Position numbers and translations under genes: made by a program. A model generated the notes under the pieces. It did not search any database. It worked only from the letters and a program-made list of their open reading frames with translations, and was not told the origin of the DNA. Below are positions 21,796 to 29,520 of a DNA stretch of 64,000 bases, one piece after another. Positions within the stretch are counted from its first letter, which is position 1. Every line of letters begins with the position of its first letter. This DNA is from Pseudomonas mohnii (GTDB taxonomy: Bacteria; Pseudomonadota; Gammaproteobacteria; Pseudomonadales; Pseudomonadaceae), in the NCBI RefSeq assembly GCF_900105115.1, contig NZ_FNRV01000001.1, positions 4,262,501 through 4,326,500 of the forward strand, written 5' to 3'.

Positions 21796-21957
21796 CGAAA
21801 ATGCTCCTCAAGTCAGAATGGGCATCAGTCTAAGTCAACAATCAGCCGTCGATTCGTGCTTGTGGGTCAAATGAATTTTGCGATGAAGGCGCTTATTCCA
21901 CGCGAGGCGAATCGGTACGCTGCCGCCATCCATTTCTGACCCTTTCCGAGATCCCTC

Positions 21958-22548
21958 ATGAAAAAAGTCCTGTTGCTCAATGGCGGCAAAAAATTCGCCC
22001 ACTCCGATGGCCGCTACAACACCACCCTCCACGAAACCGCATTGAGCGTGCTGGACCGTGGTGGCGTGGATGTCAAAACCACGTTCATCGACGAGGGCTA
22101 CGACATCGCGGAAGAAGTCGCCAAGTTCCTCTGGGCCGACGTGATCATTTACCAGATGCCCGGCTGGTGGATGGGCGCGCCGTGGACCGTGAAGAAGTAC
22201 ATCGATGAAGTGTTCACCGAAGGCCATGGCAGTCTCTATGCCAGCGACGGTCGTACCCGTTCCGACGCATCGCAGAAGTACGGCAGCGGCGGCTTGATCC
22301 AGGGCAAACAGTACATGCTGTCCCTCACCTGGAACGCACCGCAGCAAGCCTTTGACGACCCGACCGACTTCTTTGAAGGCAAAGGCGTGGACGCGGTGTA
22401 CTTTCCTTTCCACAAGGCCAACGAATTCCTCGGCATGACCGGATTGCCGACATTCCTCTGTGTTGACGTGATGAAACGCCCGAACATCGAAGCCGATGTG
22501 GTGCGCTACGAGCAGCATTTGATTGAGGTGTTTGGCCTGAAGGCTTGA
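21958..22548 (+). CDS. mdaB: NAD(P)H:quinone oxidoreductase MdaB
   Basis: MdaB reduces quinones with NADPH and FAD, protecting against quinone redox cycling. The 196-aa product shows LLNGGKKFAHSDGRYNTTLHE at the N-terminus, YQMPGWWMGAPWTVKKYIDEVF and LSLTWNAPQQAFDD, all typical of MdaB, and matches the usual family length of about 193-200 aa. A LysR regulator follows 72 bp downstream on the same strand, with a repeated motif in between. The ABM-domain gene upstream on the other strand is the likely functional partner. Confidence 0.95.
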   Translation: MKKVLLLNGGKKFAHSDGRYNTTLHETALSVLDRGGVDVKTTFIDEGYDIAEEVAKFLWADVIIYQMPGWWMGAPWTVKKYIDEVFTEGHGSLYASDGRTRSDASQKYGSGGLIQGKQYMLSLTWNAPQQAFDDPTDFFEGKGVDAVYFPFHKANEFLGMTGLPTFLCVDVMKRPNIEADVVRYEQHLIEVFGLKA

Positions 22549-22557
22549 GGCTCCGCT

Positions 22558-22610
22558 ACTATCGATAGCTGGAGCAGGCAACACAGCAGACCTGTGCAGG
22601 ACTATCGATA
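22558..22610. promoter_or_regulatory. Direct repeat of ACTATCGATA before the LysR gene
   Basis: The 10-mer ACTATCGATA, containing the palindrome TATCGATA, occurs at 22558-22567 and 22601-22610, 43 bp apart and four helical turns in phase. It lies between the mdaB stop and the GTG start of the LysR gene. An autoregulatory operator is plausible but not shown. Confidence 0.45.
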
Positions 22611-22620
22611 AGGAACACAC

Positions 22621-23532
22621 GTGAAAGCCAGATCCGATGAATTGCAGATTTTCGTCTGCGTGATTGAGTGCGGGTCGATTTCTGCGGCGGCCGAACAGGT
22701 TGGGCAAACGCCTTCGGCGGTCAGCCGCACGCTGTCGCGGCTGGAGGCCAAGCTTGATACCACGTTGATCAACCGCACGACGCGGCGCATGGACCTGACC
22801 GAGGAGGGCAAGTATTTCTTCGAACAGGCCAAGCTGATTCTCGATCAGATGGACGAACTCGAAGAGCGCCTGTCTTCGCGCCAGCAAACGCCGTCCGGGC
22901 GTTTGCGCATCAACGCCGCATCGCCATTCATGCTGCACGCGATCGTGCCCTACATCGATGAGTTCCGCCGGCTCTATCCGGACATTCAACTGGAACTCAA
23001 CAGCAACGATCTGATCATCGACCTGCTCGAACAGAGCACCGACATCGCCATCCGCATCGGCACCCTGGCCGACTCGACCCTGCATGCCCGCTCCCTGGGT
23101 TGCAGTCCGCTGCACATCGTCGCCAGCCAGGCGTACCTGGAAAAGCACGGTACGCCCACCGCCGTGGCCGACCTCGCCGCCCACACCTTGTTGGGATTCA
23201 CCCAGAACGAAGGCCTCAACCAATGGCCGCTGCGCTACGTGCACGGTGACCGCTGGCCGATCCAGGCCTCCCTCAGTGCCTCCAGCGGCGAAACCATTCG
23301 TCATCTGGCGCTGGAAGGGCAGGGCATCGCCAGCCTGTCGCATTACATGACCATCGACGACATCCGCGCCGGACGCTTGAAAGTCTTGCTGGCCGAGTTC
23401 AACAGTGGTTATCGCCAGCCGATCAACGCGGTGTATTACCGCAACTCGCAACTGGCCCTGCGAATTCAATGTTTCCTGGATTTCATCCAGAGCAAATTGG
23501 CGCTGTACGCAGCCGACGATTTCAGCGACTGA
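22621..23532 (+). CDS. LysR-family transcriptional regulator
   Basis: A 303-aa LysR-type regulator beginning at GTG with AAGGA upstream. The helix-turn-helix region is ELQIFVCVIECGSISAAAEQ, then SAVSRTLSRLEAKLDTTLINRTTRRMDLTEEG. The substrate-binding domain follows. It resembles the DhcR/PecT-like branch that carries the NRTTRR motif. It lies immediately after mdaB on the same strand, so control of mdaB and the quinone genes is a reasonable inference from position. Confidence 0.92.
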   Translation: MKARSDELQIFVCVIECGSISAAAEQVGQTPSAVSRTLSRLEAKLDTTLINRTTRRMDLTEEGKYFFEQAKLILDQMDELEERLSSRQQTPSGRLRINAASPFMLHAIVPYIDEFRRLYPDIQLELNSNDLIIDLLEQSTDIAIRIGTLADSTLHARSLGCSPLHIVASQAYLEKHGTPTAVADLAAHTLLGFTQNEGLNQWPLRYVHGDRWPIQASLSASSGETIRHLALEGQGIASLSHYMTIDDIRAGRLKVLLAEFNSGYRQPINAVYYRNSQLALRIQCFLDFIQSKLALYAADDFSD

Positions 23533-23635
23533 TTCGTGACTCCTGCGCAAGAGTGAATTGGGTCAGCAGGGATTTTTCGTCAGGGATCGCTGCTTGATAC
23601 TCGGTGCATCACTTATCAACGCAGGGAGTTCCTCC

Positions 23636-24529
23636 ATGAATGTATTCGTCACCGGCGCCGCCGGCTTCATCGGCGGCTCGATCGCCACGGGCCTGATCCG
23701 CGCCGGCCATCGGGTCACCGGTCTGGTGCGCAGCGCCGAACAAGCGGATGAACTGACAGCGCTGGGCATCACCCCGGTCATCGGCACTCTTGACGACAGC
23801 GCACTATTGGCCGATCAGGCCCGCACCGCCGACGCGGTGATCAACGCCGCCAGCAGTGACCATCGCGGTGCGGTGCAGGCCCTGCTAGACGCCCTGCGCG
23901 GTTCCAATAAGGTATTCCTGCACACCAGCGGTTCGAGCATCGTCGGCGATGCGTCGGGCGGTAAGTCCAGCGATGTCATCTACTACGAAGACAACCTGCC
24001 GGAACCGACCGTCGACAAGGCTGCACGGGTGGCCATCGACAACCTGATCCTGGCGGCGGCCGGGGACGGCGTGAATTCGGCGGTCATCTGCAACACCCTG
24101 ATCTACGGCCACAGCCTGGGCGTCCATCGCGACAGCGTGCAGTTGCCGCGTTTACTGAAACAGGCGCGTAAAAGTGGCGTGGTGCGCCACGTCGGGACCG
24201 GCCAGAACATCTGGTCCAACGTGCACATCGAAGACGTGGTGGCCCTGTACCTGCTGGCGCTGAGCAAAAACGTCCCCGGCACGTTCTACTTTGTCGAAAG
24301 CGGCGAAGCGTCGTTCATCGACATGACCACGGCGATGGCCGAGGTGTTGAAACTGGGCAAGCCGCAAGACTGGGCGCTGAAAGACGCCGAAGCCGAATGG
24401 GGTTATGAAATGGCCAACTATGGCCTGGGCTCCAACAGCCGGGTTCGCGGCAAGCATGCGCGGGAGTTGCTGGGCTGGGTGCCGAAGCGTACGTCGGTGG
24501 TTGAATGGATTCTTAACGAGATGGTGTGA
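23636..24529 (+). CDS. NAD-dependent epimerase/dehydratase family protein
   Basis: A 297-aa extended short-chain dehydrogenase. The Rossmann motif GAAGFIGG lies at about residues 7-14, and SSG, YYEDN and LIYGHSLGVHRDSVQLPRL follow. The catalytic YxxxK is not obvious in its standard place, as in many atypical NAD(P)-binding family members. The start at 23636 follows a CAGGGAG ribosome-binding site; the longer frame adds non-homologous residues. It is a single gene; the next thing downstream is the REP element carrying the insertion sequence. Substrate unknown. Confidence 0.88.
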   Translation: MNVFVTGAAGFIGGSIATGLIRAGHRVTGLVRSAEQADELTALGITPVIGTLDDSALLADQARTADAVINAASSDHRGAVQALLDALRGSNKVFLHTSGSSIVGDASGGKSSDVIYYEDNLPEPTVDKAARVAIDNLILAAAGDGVNSAVICNTLIYGHSLGVHRDSVQLPRLLKQARKSGVVRHVGTGQNIWSNVHIEDVVALYLLALSKNVPGTFYFVESGEASFIDMTTAMAEVLKLGKPQDWALKDAEAEWGYEMANYGLGSNSRVRGKHARELLGWVPKRTSVVEWILNEMV

Positions 24530-24554
24530 GTTCGCGCTGGACCGCGTCATCGTT

Positions 24555-24573
24555 CATCGCGAGCAGGCTCGCT
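24555..24573 (+). repeat. Left half of the REP element interrupted by the insertion sequence
   Basis: Bases CATCGCGAGCAGGCTCGCT read into the insertion sequence. Joined to the bases after 25740 (CCCACATT) they rebuild a complete REP element, showing the element entered 3' of the palindrome between CT and CCCACA. Confidence 0.9.
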
Positions 24574-24588
24574 TGTATGTTTAGACTT

Positions 24589-24725
24589 GAAGGGGTGGGT
24601 GGGACTAAAGCTCGTCATCTGACTCTAGCCAGTACAGACCGTGGGAGACATCGTCCCACCCCTTCACCTAATGCGCCGATAAGGAATGCATCGGCTCGGA
24701 CCGACGATAGCGACAAGCCAGCGCA
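24589..24725 (+). ncRNA. Candidate bridge RNA with target- and donor-binding loops
   Basis: The left end of the element can fold into two stem-loops. Loop 1 is closed by GAAGGGGTGGG (24589-24599) against CCCACCCCTTC (24655-24665). It contains GCTCG (24610-24614), identical to the target left of the core, and GTGGGAG (24641-24647), the exact complement of core plus right target CTCCCAC. Loop 2 is closed by TGCGC (24672-24676) against GCGCA (24721-24725). It contains GAAT (24684-24687), identical to the right element end before the core, and ACAAG (24713-24717), the complement of CTTGT across core and left end. This is the guide layout known for IS621. Transcript ends are not determined; the RNA may extend to about 24772. 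Confidence 0.75.
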
Positions 24726-24772
24726 ACGGTGAACCCCGACAAGTTTCTAAACCCTAGCTCGGAGGGTGGGCC

Positions 24773-25735
24773 ATGACAATCCTTGATTCGCAGGTGGTCG
24801 TTGGTGTGGATGTGGCGAAGGATGAGATCGTTGTCTATCGATGCGACGAAGAGAGCACTTTGATCGTCGCCAATGAACGATCAGCACTGAAAAAGTGGCT
24901 TAAGTTATTGCCAGACAACTGTGCACTGGCGCTTGAAGCGACCAACACCTACCACCTCGACACGACGGAAATCGCTCATGAACTGGGTCATGACGTTTAC
25001 GTCATTGATGGCAGCCGCCTTAATAAATACCGCGATGGGATAGGTGTCCGGGCAAAAACAGATGCTCTGGACGCGGTCTTGCTGGCGCGTTATTTGGGCA
25101 AGGAGTCCGACAAGCTCAGGGTCTGGAGTCCGCCTCCCAAGGCTTACACGCAGCTCAAAAGCTTGCTGCGACGCCGGGCTGAGCTTGTTCGACATCGGGT
25201 GGCAATCAAGCAAAGTTGGAGGGACGAACCCTTGCTCGAAGAGGCGCTGGGTGAATACCTGCGCTGTGTAGAGCAGATTGAAAAAGGCATTCAGAAGGCG
25301 CTGAAGAACATCGTTAGCGAAGCGGGTATGGACGCTCAGGTAAAACGCTGCCAAGCCGTTGAAGGCATAGGCGTCCTGACGGCCACAGCGGCGGTAACAG
25401 CTTTCATGCGCGGAGAGTTTTCCGACAGCGATGGCTTCATCGCCTTCCTGGGAATGGATCCGCGAGTGAGACAATCAGGCAAGAAAGATCAGAGACGCTA
25501 CTTGTCCAAACGGGGCGATTCGGAGTTCCGGCGCTTATTTCACAACAGCGCAATGGCTGCCAGCCGCTCACCAACCTGGAGACCGTTCTATCAGCGTTAC
25601 CTGGACCGAGGCCTCAAAGGTACCCAGGCCTTGGTGATTCTGGCTCGCAAACTGGCCAGAGTGGTGTTTGCCTTGATGAAAAACCAAAGTGAGTACCAAC
25701 CAAATTCTATGTTTGGGGGTTCCCCCCAAACATAG
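24773..25735 (+). CDS. IS110-family transposase (DEDD recombinase)
   Basis: A 320-aa recombinase. The N-terminal RuvC-like domain has D13 (GVDVAKDEI), E55 (ALEATNTY), D97 and D100 (RAKTDALDAVLLARY), a complete DEDD set. The C-terminal Transposase_20 domain shows VEGIGVLTATAAV, FIAFLGMDP and the serine-containing stretch RQSGKKDQRRYLSKRGDSEFRRL. In IS110 enzymes an active serine in this domain attacks DNA while the RuvC part contributes metal-bound acids. The ATG follows GGAGGG. The final codons and the stop lie inside the right-end palindrome. The frame is intact, so the element may be active. Confidence 0.95.
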   Translation: MTILDSQVVVGVDVAKDEIVVYRCDEESTLIVANERSALKKWLKLLPDNCALALEATNTYHLDTTEIAHELGHDVYVIDGSRLNKYRDGIGVRAKTDALDAVLLARYLGKESDKLRVWSPPPKAYTQLKSLLRRRAELVRHRVAIKQSWRDEPLLEEALGEYLRCVEQIEKGIQKALKNIVSEAGMDAQVKRCQAVEGIGVLTATAAVTAFMRGEFSDSDGFIAFLGMDPRVRQSGKKDQRRYLSKRGDSEFRRLFHNSAMAASRSPTWRPFYQRYLDRGLKGTQALVILARKLARVVFALMKNQSEYQPNSMFGGSPQT

Positions 25736-25738
25736 AAT
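25704..25738. repeat. Perfect 16-bp palindrome at the right end of the insertion sequence
   Basis: ATTCTATGTTTGGGGG (25704-25719) is exactly complementary to 25723-25738, with a three-base loop. It overlaps the transposase stop and ends next to the CT core. The heptamer TATGTTT inside it also occurs at the left end (24576-24582). It could act as a terminator-like hairpin or an end-recognition structure. Confidence 0.85.
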
Positions 25739-25804
25739 CTCCCACATTAGACCGCGCCGGTATGGAGAACGCGGTTCACTGTGGGAGCGAGCCTGCTCGC
25801 GATA
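25739..25804. repeat. Right part of the interrupted REP and its inverted partner
   Basis: CTCCCACATT continues the REP broken by the insertion. An inverted full REP, TGTGGGAGCGAGCCTGCTCG, follows at 25780-25799 and runs on to GCGATAG. Before insertion this was an ordinary inverted REP pair between the epimerase and sulP. Confidence 0.85.
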
Positions 25805-25894
25805 GCATTTTCGAAGTCGCATAAACTGGCCGGGCCCCCCTCGATTCCGTAACATCCGCAAACTCTTTCTTGCGACTCCCTGTATGCGGTCCCC

Positions 25895-27340
25895 ATGAAA
25901 CCAAAACATCTACGCGCCGATGCCCTGGCCGGCCTCACCACGTCTTTCGCCTTGCTGCCCGAATGCATCGCCTTCGCGCTGGTGGCCCACCTCAACCCGC
26001 TGATGGGCCTGTATGGCGCGTTCATCATTTGCACCCTGACCGCGCTGTTCGGTGGTCGGCCGGGCATGGTCTCCGGGGCCGCGGGTTCGATGGCGGTGGT
26101 GATTGTCGCGCTGGTGGTGCAGCACGGCGTGCAGTACTTGCTGGCCACGGTGTTGCTCGGTGGCCTGGTCATGCTGGCGTTCGGGCTGCTGCGGCTGGGC
26201 AAACTGGTGCGGATGGTGCCGCACCCGGTGATGCTCGGCTTCGTCAATGGCCTGGCGATCATCATTGCCCTGGCGCAACTGGAGCACTTCAAAAGCGGTG
26301 AGGCCTGGTTGAGCGGTGCGCCGCTGTACATGATGATCGGCCTGGTCGCGGTGACGATGGCGATTGTCTATGTATTGCCGCGCCTGACCCGCACGGTCCC
26401 GCCAGCGTTGGTGGCGATTCTGGGCGTTGGCCTGGCGGTTTACCTGCTCGGCCTGCCGACCCGAACCCTGGGCGACATGGCGCACATCGCCGGTGGCCTG
26501 CCGACATTTGCCCTGCCGGACCTTCCCTGGAACCTGGACACCCTGCGCATCATCGCGCCCTACGCGATCCTGATGGCGCTGGTCGGTTTGCTGGAAACCC
26601 TGCTGACCCTGAACCTCACCGATGAAATCACCGAGAGCCGCGGCTACCCCGATCGCGAATGCGTGGCGTTGGGCGCGGCCAACGTGGTGTCCGGCCTGTT
26701 GGGCGGCATGGGTGGTTGCGCGATGATCGGCCAGACCGTGATCAACCTCAGTTCCGGTGGTCGTGGTCGCTTGTCCGGTGTGGTCGCCGGGGTGGCGATC
26801 TTGCTGTTCATTCTGTTTCTGTCGCCGCTGATCGAGCGCATTCCGCTGGCAGCTTTGGTCGGGGTGATGTTCGTGGTGTCGCAGCAGACCTTTGCCTGGG
26901 CCTCGCTGCGGGTGCTGAACAAGGTGCCGCTCAATGACGTGCTGGTGATCATCGCAGTGACGGTGATCACGGTGTTCACCGATCTGGCGACGGCCGTGCT
27001 GTGCGGCATCATCATCGCGGCCCTCAACTTCGCCTGGCAGCAAGCCCGTGAGTTGTATGCCGACACTCACGTCGAAGCCGACGGCAGCAAGCTGTACCTG
27101 CTGCATGGCACGCTGTTCTTCGCCTCGACCACACCCTTTCTCAATCAGTTCGATCCTGCCAACGACCCGTCCGTGGTGACCCTCGATTGTCGCCACCTGA
27201 GCTTCGTCGATTACTCGGCCATCGCCGCGCTCAAGACATTGCGCGAGCGCTATGAAAAGGCTGGGAAGCACCTGCGGGTGTTGCACTTGTCCGAACGCTG
27301 CAAGAAGCTGCTCAAGCGGGCGCGCGTGCAGCACGACTGA
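25895..27340 (+). CDS. SulP-family anion transporter with STAS domain
   Basis: A 481-aa inner-membrane transporter of the SLC26/SulP family. It opens with DALAGLTTSFALLPECIAFALVA and has about ten to twelve hydrophobic segments, GGMGGCAMIGQTVINLSSGGRGRLSG in the middle (the substrate-gate repeat) and a C-terminal STAS domain from about residue 395 (LTLDCRHLSFVDYSAIAAL). It is shorter than typical SulP proteins (550-600 aa), mainly in the STAS domain. Sulfate or bicarbonate are the usual substrates; sequence alone does not decide. A small ORF and the D-aminoacylase gene follow closely. Confidence 0.92.
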   Translation: MKPKHLRADALAGLTTSFALLPECIAFALVAHLNPLMGLYGAFIICTLTALFGGRPGMVSGAAGSMAVVIVALVVQHGVQYLLATVLLGGLVMLAFGLLRLGKLVRMVPHPVMLGFVNGLAIIIALAQLEHFKSGEAWLSGAPLYMMIGLVAVTMAIVYVLPRLTRTVPPALVAILGVGLAVYLLGLPTRTLGDMAHIAGGLPTFALPDLPWNLDTLRIIAPYAILMALVGLLETLLTLNLTDEITESRGYPDRECVALGAANVVSGLLGGMGGCAMIGQTVINLSSGGRGRLSGVVAGVAILLFILFLSPLIERIPLAALVGVMFVVSQQTFAWASLRVLNKVPLNDVLVIIAVTVITVFTDLATAVLCGIIIAALNFAWQQARELYADTHVEADGSKLYLLHGTLFFASTTPFLNQFDPANDPSVVTLDCRHLSFVDYSAIAALKTLRERYEKAGKHLRVLHLSERCKKLLKRARVQHD

Positions 27341-27362
27341 GGTCCCGCCCGTGGCAGGTGCG

Positions 27363-27455
27363 ATGAAAGTCCACCATCAAGAACGTCTGCGGCGGATCAA
27401 ACTCGCCCTGGACGATTACCGCGGCGGCGATGATCACTTGCCGTTGGGAGACTGA
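27363..27455 (+). CDS. Possible 30-aa leader ORF before the D-aminoacylase
   Basis: A short frame starting ATG with stop TGA one base before the D-aminoacylase ATG (TGAGATG). The product is very basic and polar (KVHHQERLRRIKLALDDYRGG). The close stop-start spacing would fit translational coupling, but the ribosome-binding site is weak (CAGGTG) and no family is recognised. It could be a chance frame. Confidence 0.3.
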   Translation: MKVHHQERLRRIKLALDDYRGGDDHLPLGD

Positions 27456-27456
27456 G

Positions 27457-28914
27457 ATGATGTACGACACGCTGATTCGCAACGCGCTGATCATCGATGG
27501 CAGTAACAGCCCCGGCTACCCCGCCGACCTGGCGATACTGAACGGTCGCATCGAGCGCATCGGCGACCTGCGCGACGCCCGCGCCACCCAGAAGATCGAC
27601 GCCGCCGGTCGCGTGCTGGCGCCGGGTTTCATCGACGTGCACACCCATGACGACACCGTGGTGATCCGCCAGCCGCAAATGCTGCCCAAGCTCAGCCAGG
27701 GGGTGACCACGGTGATCGTCGGCAACTGCGGCATCAGTGCTTCGCCGGTGAGTTTGCGCAGCGATCCGCCGGACCCGATGAACCTGCTGGGCAGCCGCGC
27801 CGCCTTTGTTTATCCGACGTTCAGCGATTACCGCGCGGCGGTCGAAGCGGCGAACACGACGCTGAACGTCGCCGCGTTGGTGGGCCACACCGCGCTGCGC
27901 AGCAACCATCTCGACGATCTGTATCGCACCGCCACGGCCAGCGAAATTGCCGCGATGCGCGAACAGCTGCGCGAGAGCCTGAAGGCCGGTGCGCTGGGAC
28001 TGTCCACGGGCCTGGCTTATGCCAGCGCGTTTTCGGCGTCCACGGACGAAGTCATGCAACTGACCGAAGAGCTGACAGCGTTCGGCGCCGTCTACACCAC
28101 CCACTTGCGCAGCGAATTCGAACCGGTACTGGAGGCCATGTACGAGGCGTTCCGGATTGGCCGTCATGCGAAAGTCCCGGTGATCATTTCCCACCTCAAA
28201 TGCGCCGGCGCCGGTAACTGGGGCCGCAGCCCGCAGCTGCTGGAAGCCCTTGAGCGTGCCGCGCAAACCCACCCGGTGGGCTGCGATTGCTATCCCTATG
28301 CGGCGAGCTCTTCGACCCTGGACCTCAAGCAAGTCACCGACGCCCATCGGATCACCATCACCTGGTCGACGCCGCATCCGGAGATGGGCGGCCGCGACCT
28401 GATGGACATCGCTGCCGAGTGGAACCTGTCGTTGCTCGATGCCGCCCGCCAACTGCAACCGGCCGGTGCGGTGTATTACGGGATGGACGAGGCGGACGTA
28501 CGCAGAATCCTCGCGCATCCGCTGTCGATGGTCGGCTCCGACGGTTTGCCGGAAGACCCGTTTCCCCATCCTCGTTTGTGGGGCGCGTTCCCTCGGGTGC
28601 TCGGACATTTCAGCCGCGACGCAGGACTGTTTGCGCTGCACACCGCCGTGCACAAAATGACCGGGCTATCAGCCGCGCGATTCGGTTTGAAGGAGCGGGG
28701 CGAGATCCGCGAAGGGCATTGGGCCGACCTGGTGTTGTTCGACCCGGCGACTATTCGCGACGTGGCGGACTTCAATGATCCGCAACGGGCGGCCGAAGGC
28801 ATCGACGGCGTGTGGGTCAACGGGGTTCTGAGTTACTGCGACGGTCAGGCGACCGGGCGCAGGGCAGGGCGGTTTCTGGCGCGGGAAGGGGATTTGCGAG
28901 ACGGGTTTGAGTGA
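27457..28914 (+). CDS. D-aminoacylase (N-acyl-D-amino-acid deacylase)
   Basis: A 485-aa amidohydrolase that removes N-acyl groups from D-amino acids. The metal-binding HxH is in PGFIDVHTHDD, the ligand cysteine in VIVGNCGIS, and the C-terminal catalytic part reads VGSDGLPEDPFPHPRLWGAFPRVLGHF, the family signature. SRAARFGLKERGEIREGHWADLVLFDP is the usual amidohydrolase tail pattern. The start is the first ATG of an ATGATG pair, with GGGAG before it. It lies about 115 bp after sulP on the same strand and may be part of the same transcript. Confidence 0.93.
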   Translation: MMYDTLIRNALIIDGSNSPGYPADLAILNGRIERIGDLRDARATQKIDAAGRVLAPGFIDVHTHDDTVVIRQPQMLPKLSQGVTTVIVGNCGISASPVSLRSDPPDPMNLLGSRAAFVYPTFSDYRAAVEAANTTLNVAALVGHTALRSNHLDDLYRTATASEIAAMREQLRESLKAGALGLSTGLAYASAFSASTDEVMQLTEELTAFGAVYTTHLRSEFEPVLEAMYEAFRIGRHAKVPVIISHLKCAGAGNWGRSPQLLEALERAAQTHPVGCDCYPYAASSSTLDLKQVTDAHRITITWSTPHPEMGGRDLMDIAAEWNLSLLDAARQLQPAGAVYYGMDEADVRRILAHPLSMVGSDGLPEDPFPHPRLWGAFPRVLGHFSRDAGLFALHTAVHKMTGLSAARFGLKERGEIREGHWADLVLFDPATIRDVADFNDPQRAAEGIDGVWVNGVLSYCDGQATGRRAGRFLAREGDLRDGFE

Positions 28915-29032
28915 GGTTTGGGCGTTGCATCACAGTAGTGGCACATTGAGATTAAAGAATGCCATGACCAAGCCGAATTGCTGAGGTACAGCCCGTCTAC
29001 ACGCCGGGCAATTTCCGTCTGGGAGCAACGCG

Positions 29033-29401
29033 ATGAGCTTGGGCAAAACCACCCCGATCCTGCGGATCTTCGATGAAATCAAGGCCGTTGAGTTCTACGT
29101 CGACTTCCTCGGGTTCAAGATCGATTGGCAGCATCGTTTCGAACCCGACTCCCCGTTGTACCTGCAGGTTTCCCACGGTGAATGCGTGCTGCATCTGTCC
29201 GAACACCAGGGTGACAGCACGCCGGGCTCGGCCCTGCGCATCGAGACCGATGAACTGGAAGCGCTCCAGCAACAATTGCTGGCCAAGCAATACCCCTTCG
29301 CTCACCCGCAGATCCAGGCGATGCCGTGGGGCAGCCAGGACATGACCATCGCCGATCCGTTCGGCAATCGGTTGGTGTTTACCAATGCGATCAGTGTGTG
29401 A
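29033..29401 (+). CDS. Glyoxalase/bleomycin-resistance fold protein
   Basis: A 122-aa vicinal-oxygen-chelate protein with two beta-alpha-beta-beta-beta repeats: TPILRIFDEIKAVEFYVDFLGFKIDW, then LYLQVSHGECVLHLSEH and the second half WGSQDMTIADPFGNRLVFTN. Charged residues sit at the expected metal-ligand strands (H, E), but the activity is not predictable. A single gene with REP elements directly after it. Similar proteins are often annotated as bleomycin-resistance-like without evidence for that role. Confidence 0.88.
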   Translation: MSLGKTTPILRIFDEIKAVEFYVDFLGFKIDWQHRFEPDSPLYLQVSHGECVLHLSEHQGDSTPGSALRIETDELEALQQQLLAKQYPFAHPQIQAMPWGSQDMTIADPFGNRLVFTNAISV

Positions 29402-29426
29402 GCATGTGCGGTGACAATCAGATCGC

Positions 29427-29492
29427 CATCGCGGGCAAGCCCGCTCCCGCAGGGTACTCACTGAACCTGTGGGAGCGGGCTTGCCCGCGATG
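29427..29492. repeat. REP pair of a second subtype
   Basis: Two inverted copies, CATCGCGGGCAAGCCCGCTC and GAGCGGGCTTGCCCGCGATG, separated by about 20 bp. The core GCGGGCAAGCCCGC differs from the GCGAGCAGGCTCGC type found at the other sites in this window. Confidence 0.85.
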
Positions 29493-29520
29493 GGATCTGT
29501 GGTTCAGCGCTGATCCAGCG

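Larger units (their letters stand above)
24572..25740 (+). mobile_element. IS110-family insertion sequence inserted in a REP element
   Basis: About 1.17 kb. The ends were read from the reconstructed target: the left flank ends ...GCTCG-CT, the right flank begins CT-CCCACA, and the CT dinucleotide occurs at both junctions (24572-24573 and 25739-25740). There are no terminal inverted repeats and no conventional target duplication beyond CT, as in IS110 elements. The only ORF is a DEDD transposase. About 200 nt of non-coding DNA lies before it and almost none after it, the arrangement of the IS110 (not IS1111) subgroup. Targeting of REP sequences by IS110-family elements is known in Pseudomonas (for example ISPpu9 and ISPpu10). 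Which named element this is cannot be told without a database search. Confidence 0.93.

Noticed and set aside
24574..25740. Terminal inverted repeats of a classical insertion sequence
   Set aside because: The two ends are not inverted copies; the only palindrome is internal to the right end, as fits IS110 rather than DDE elements.
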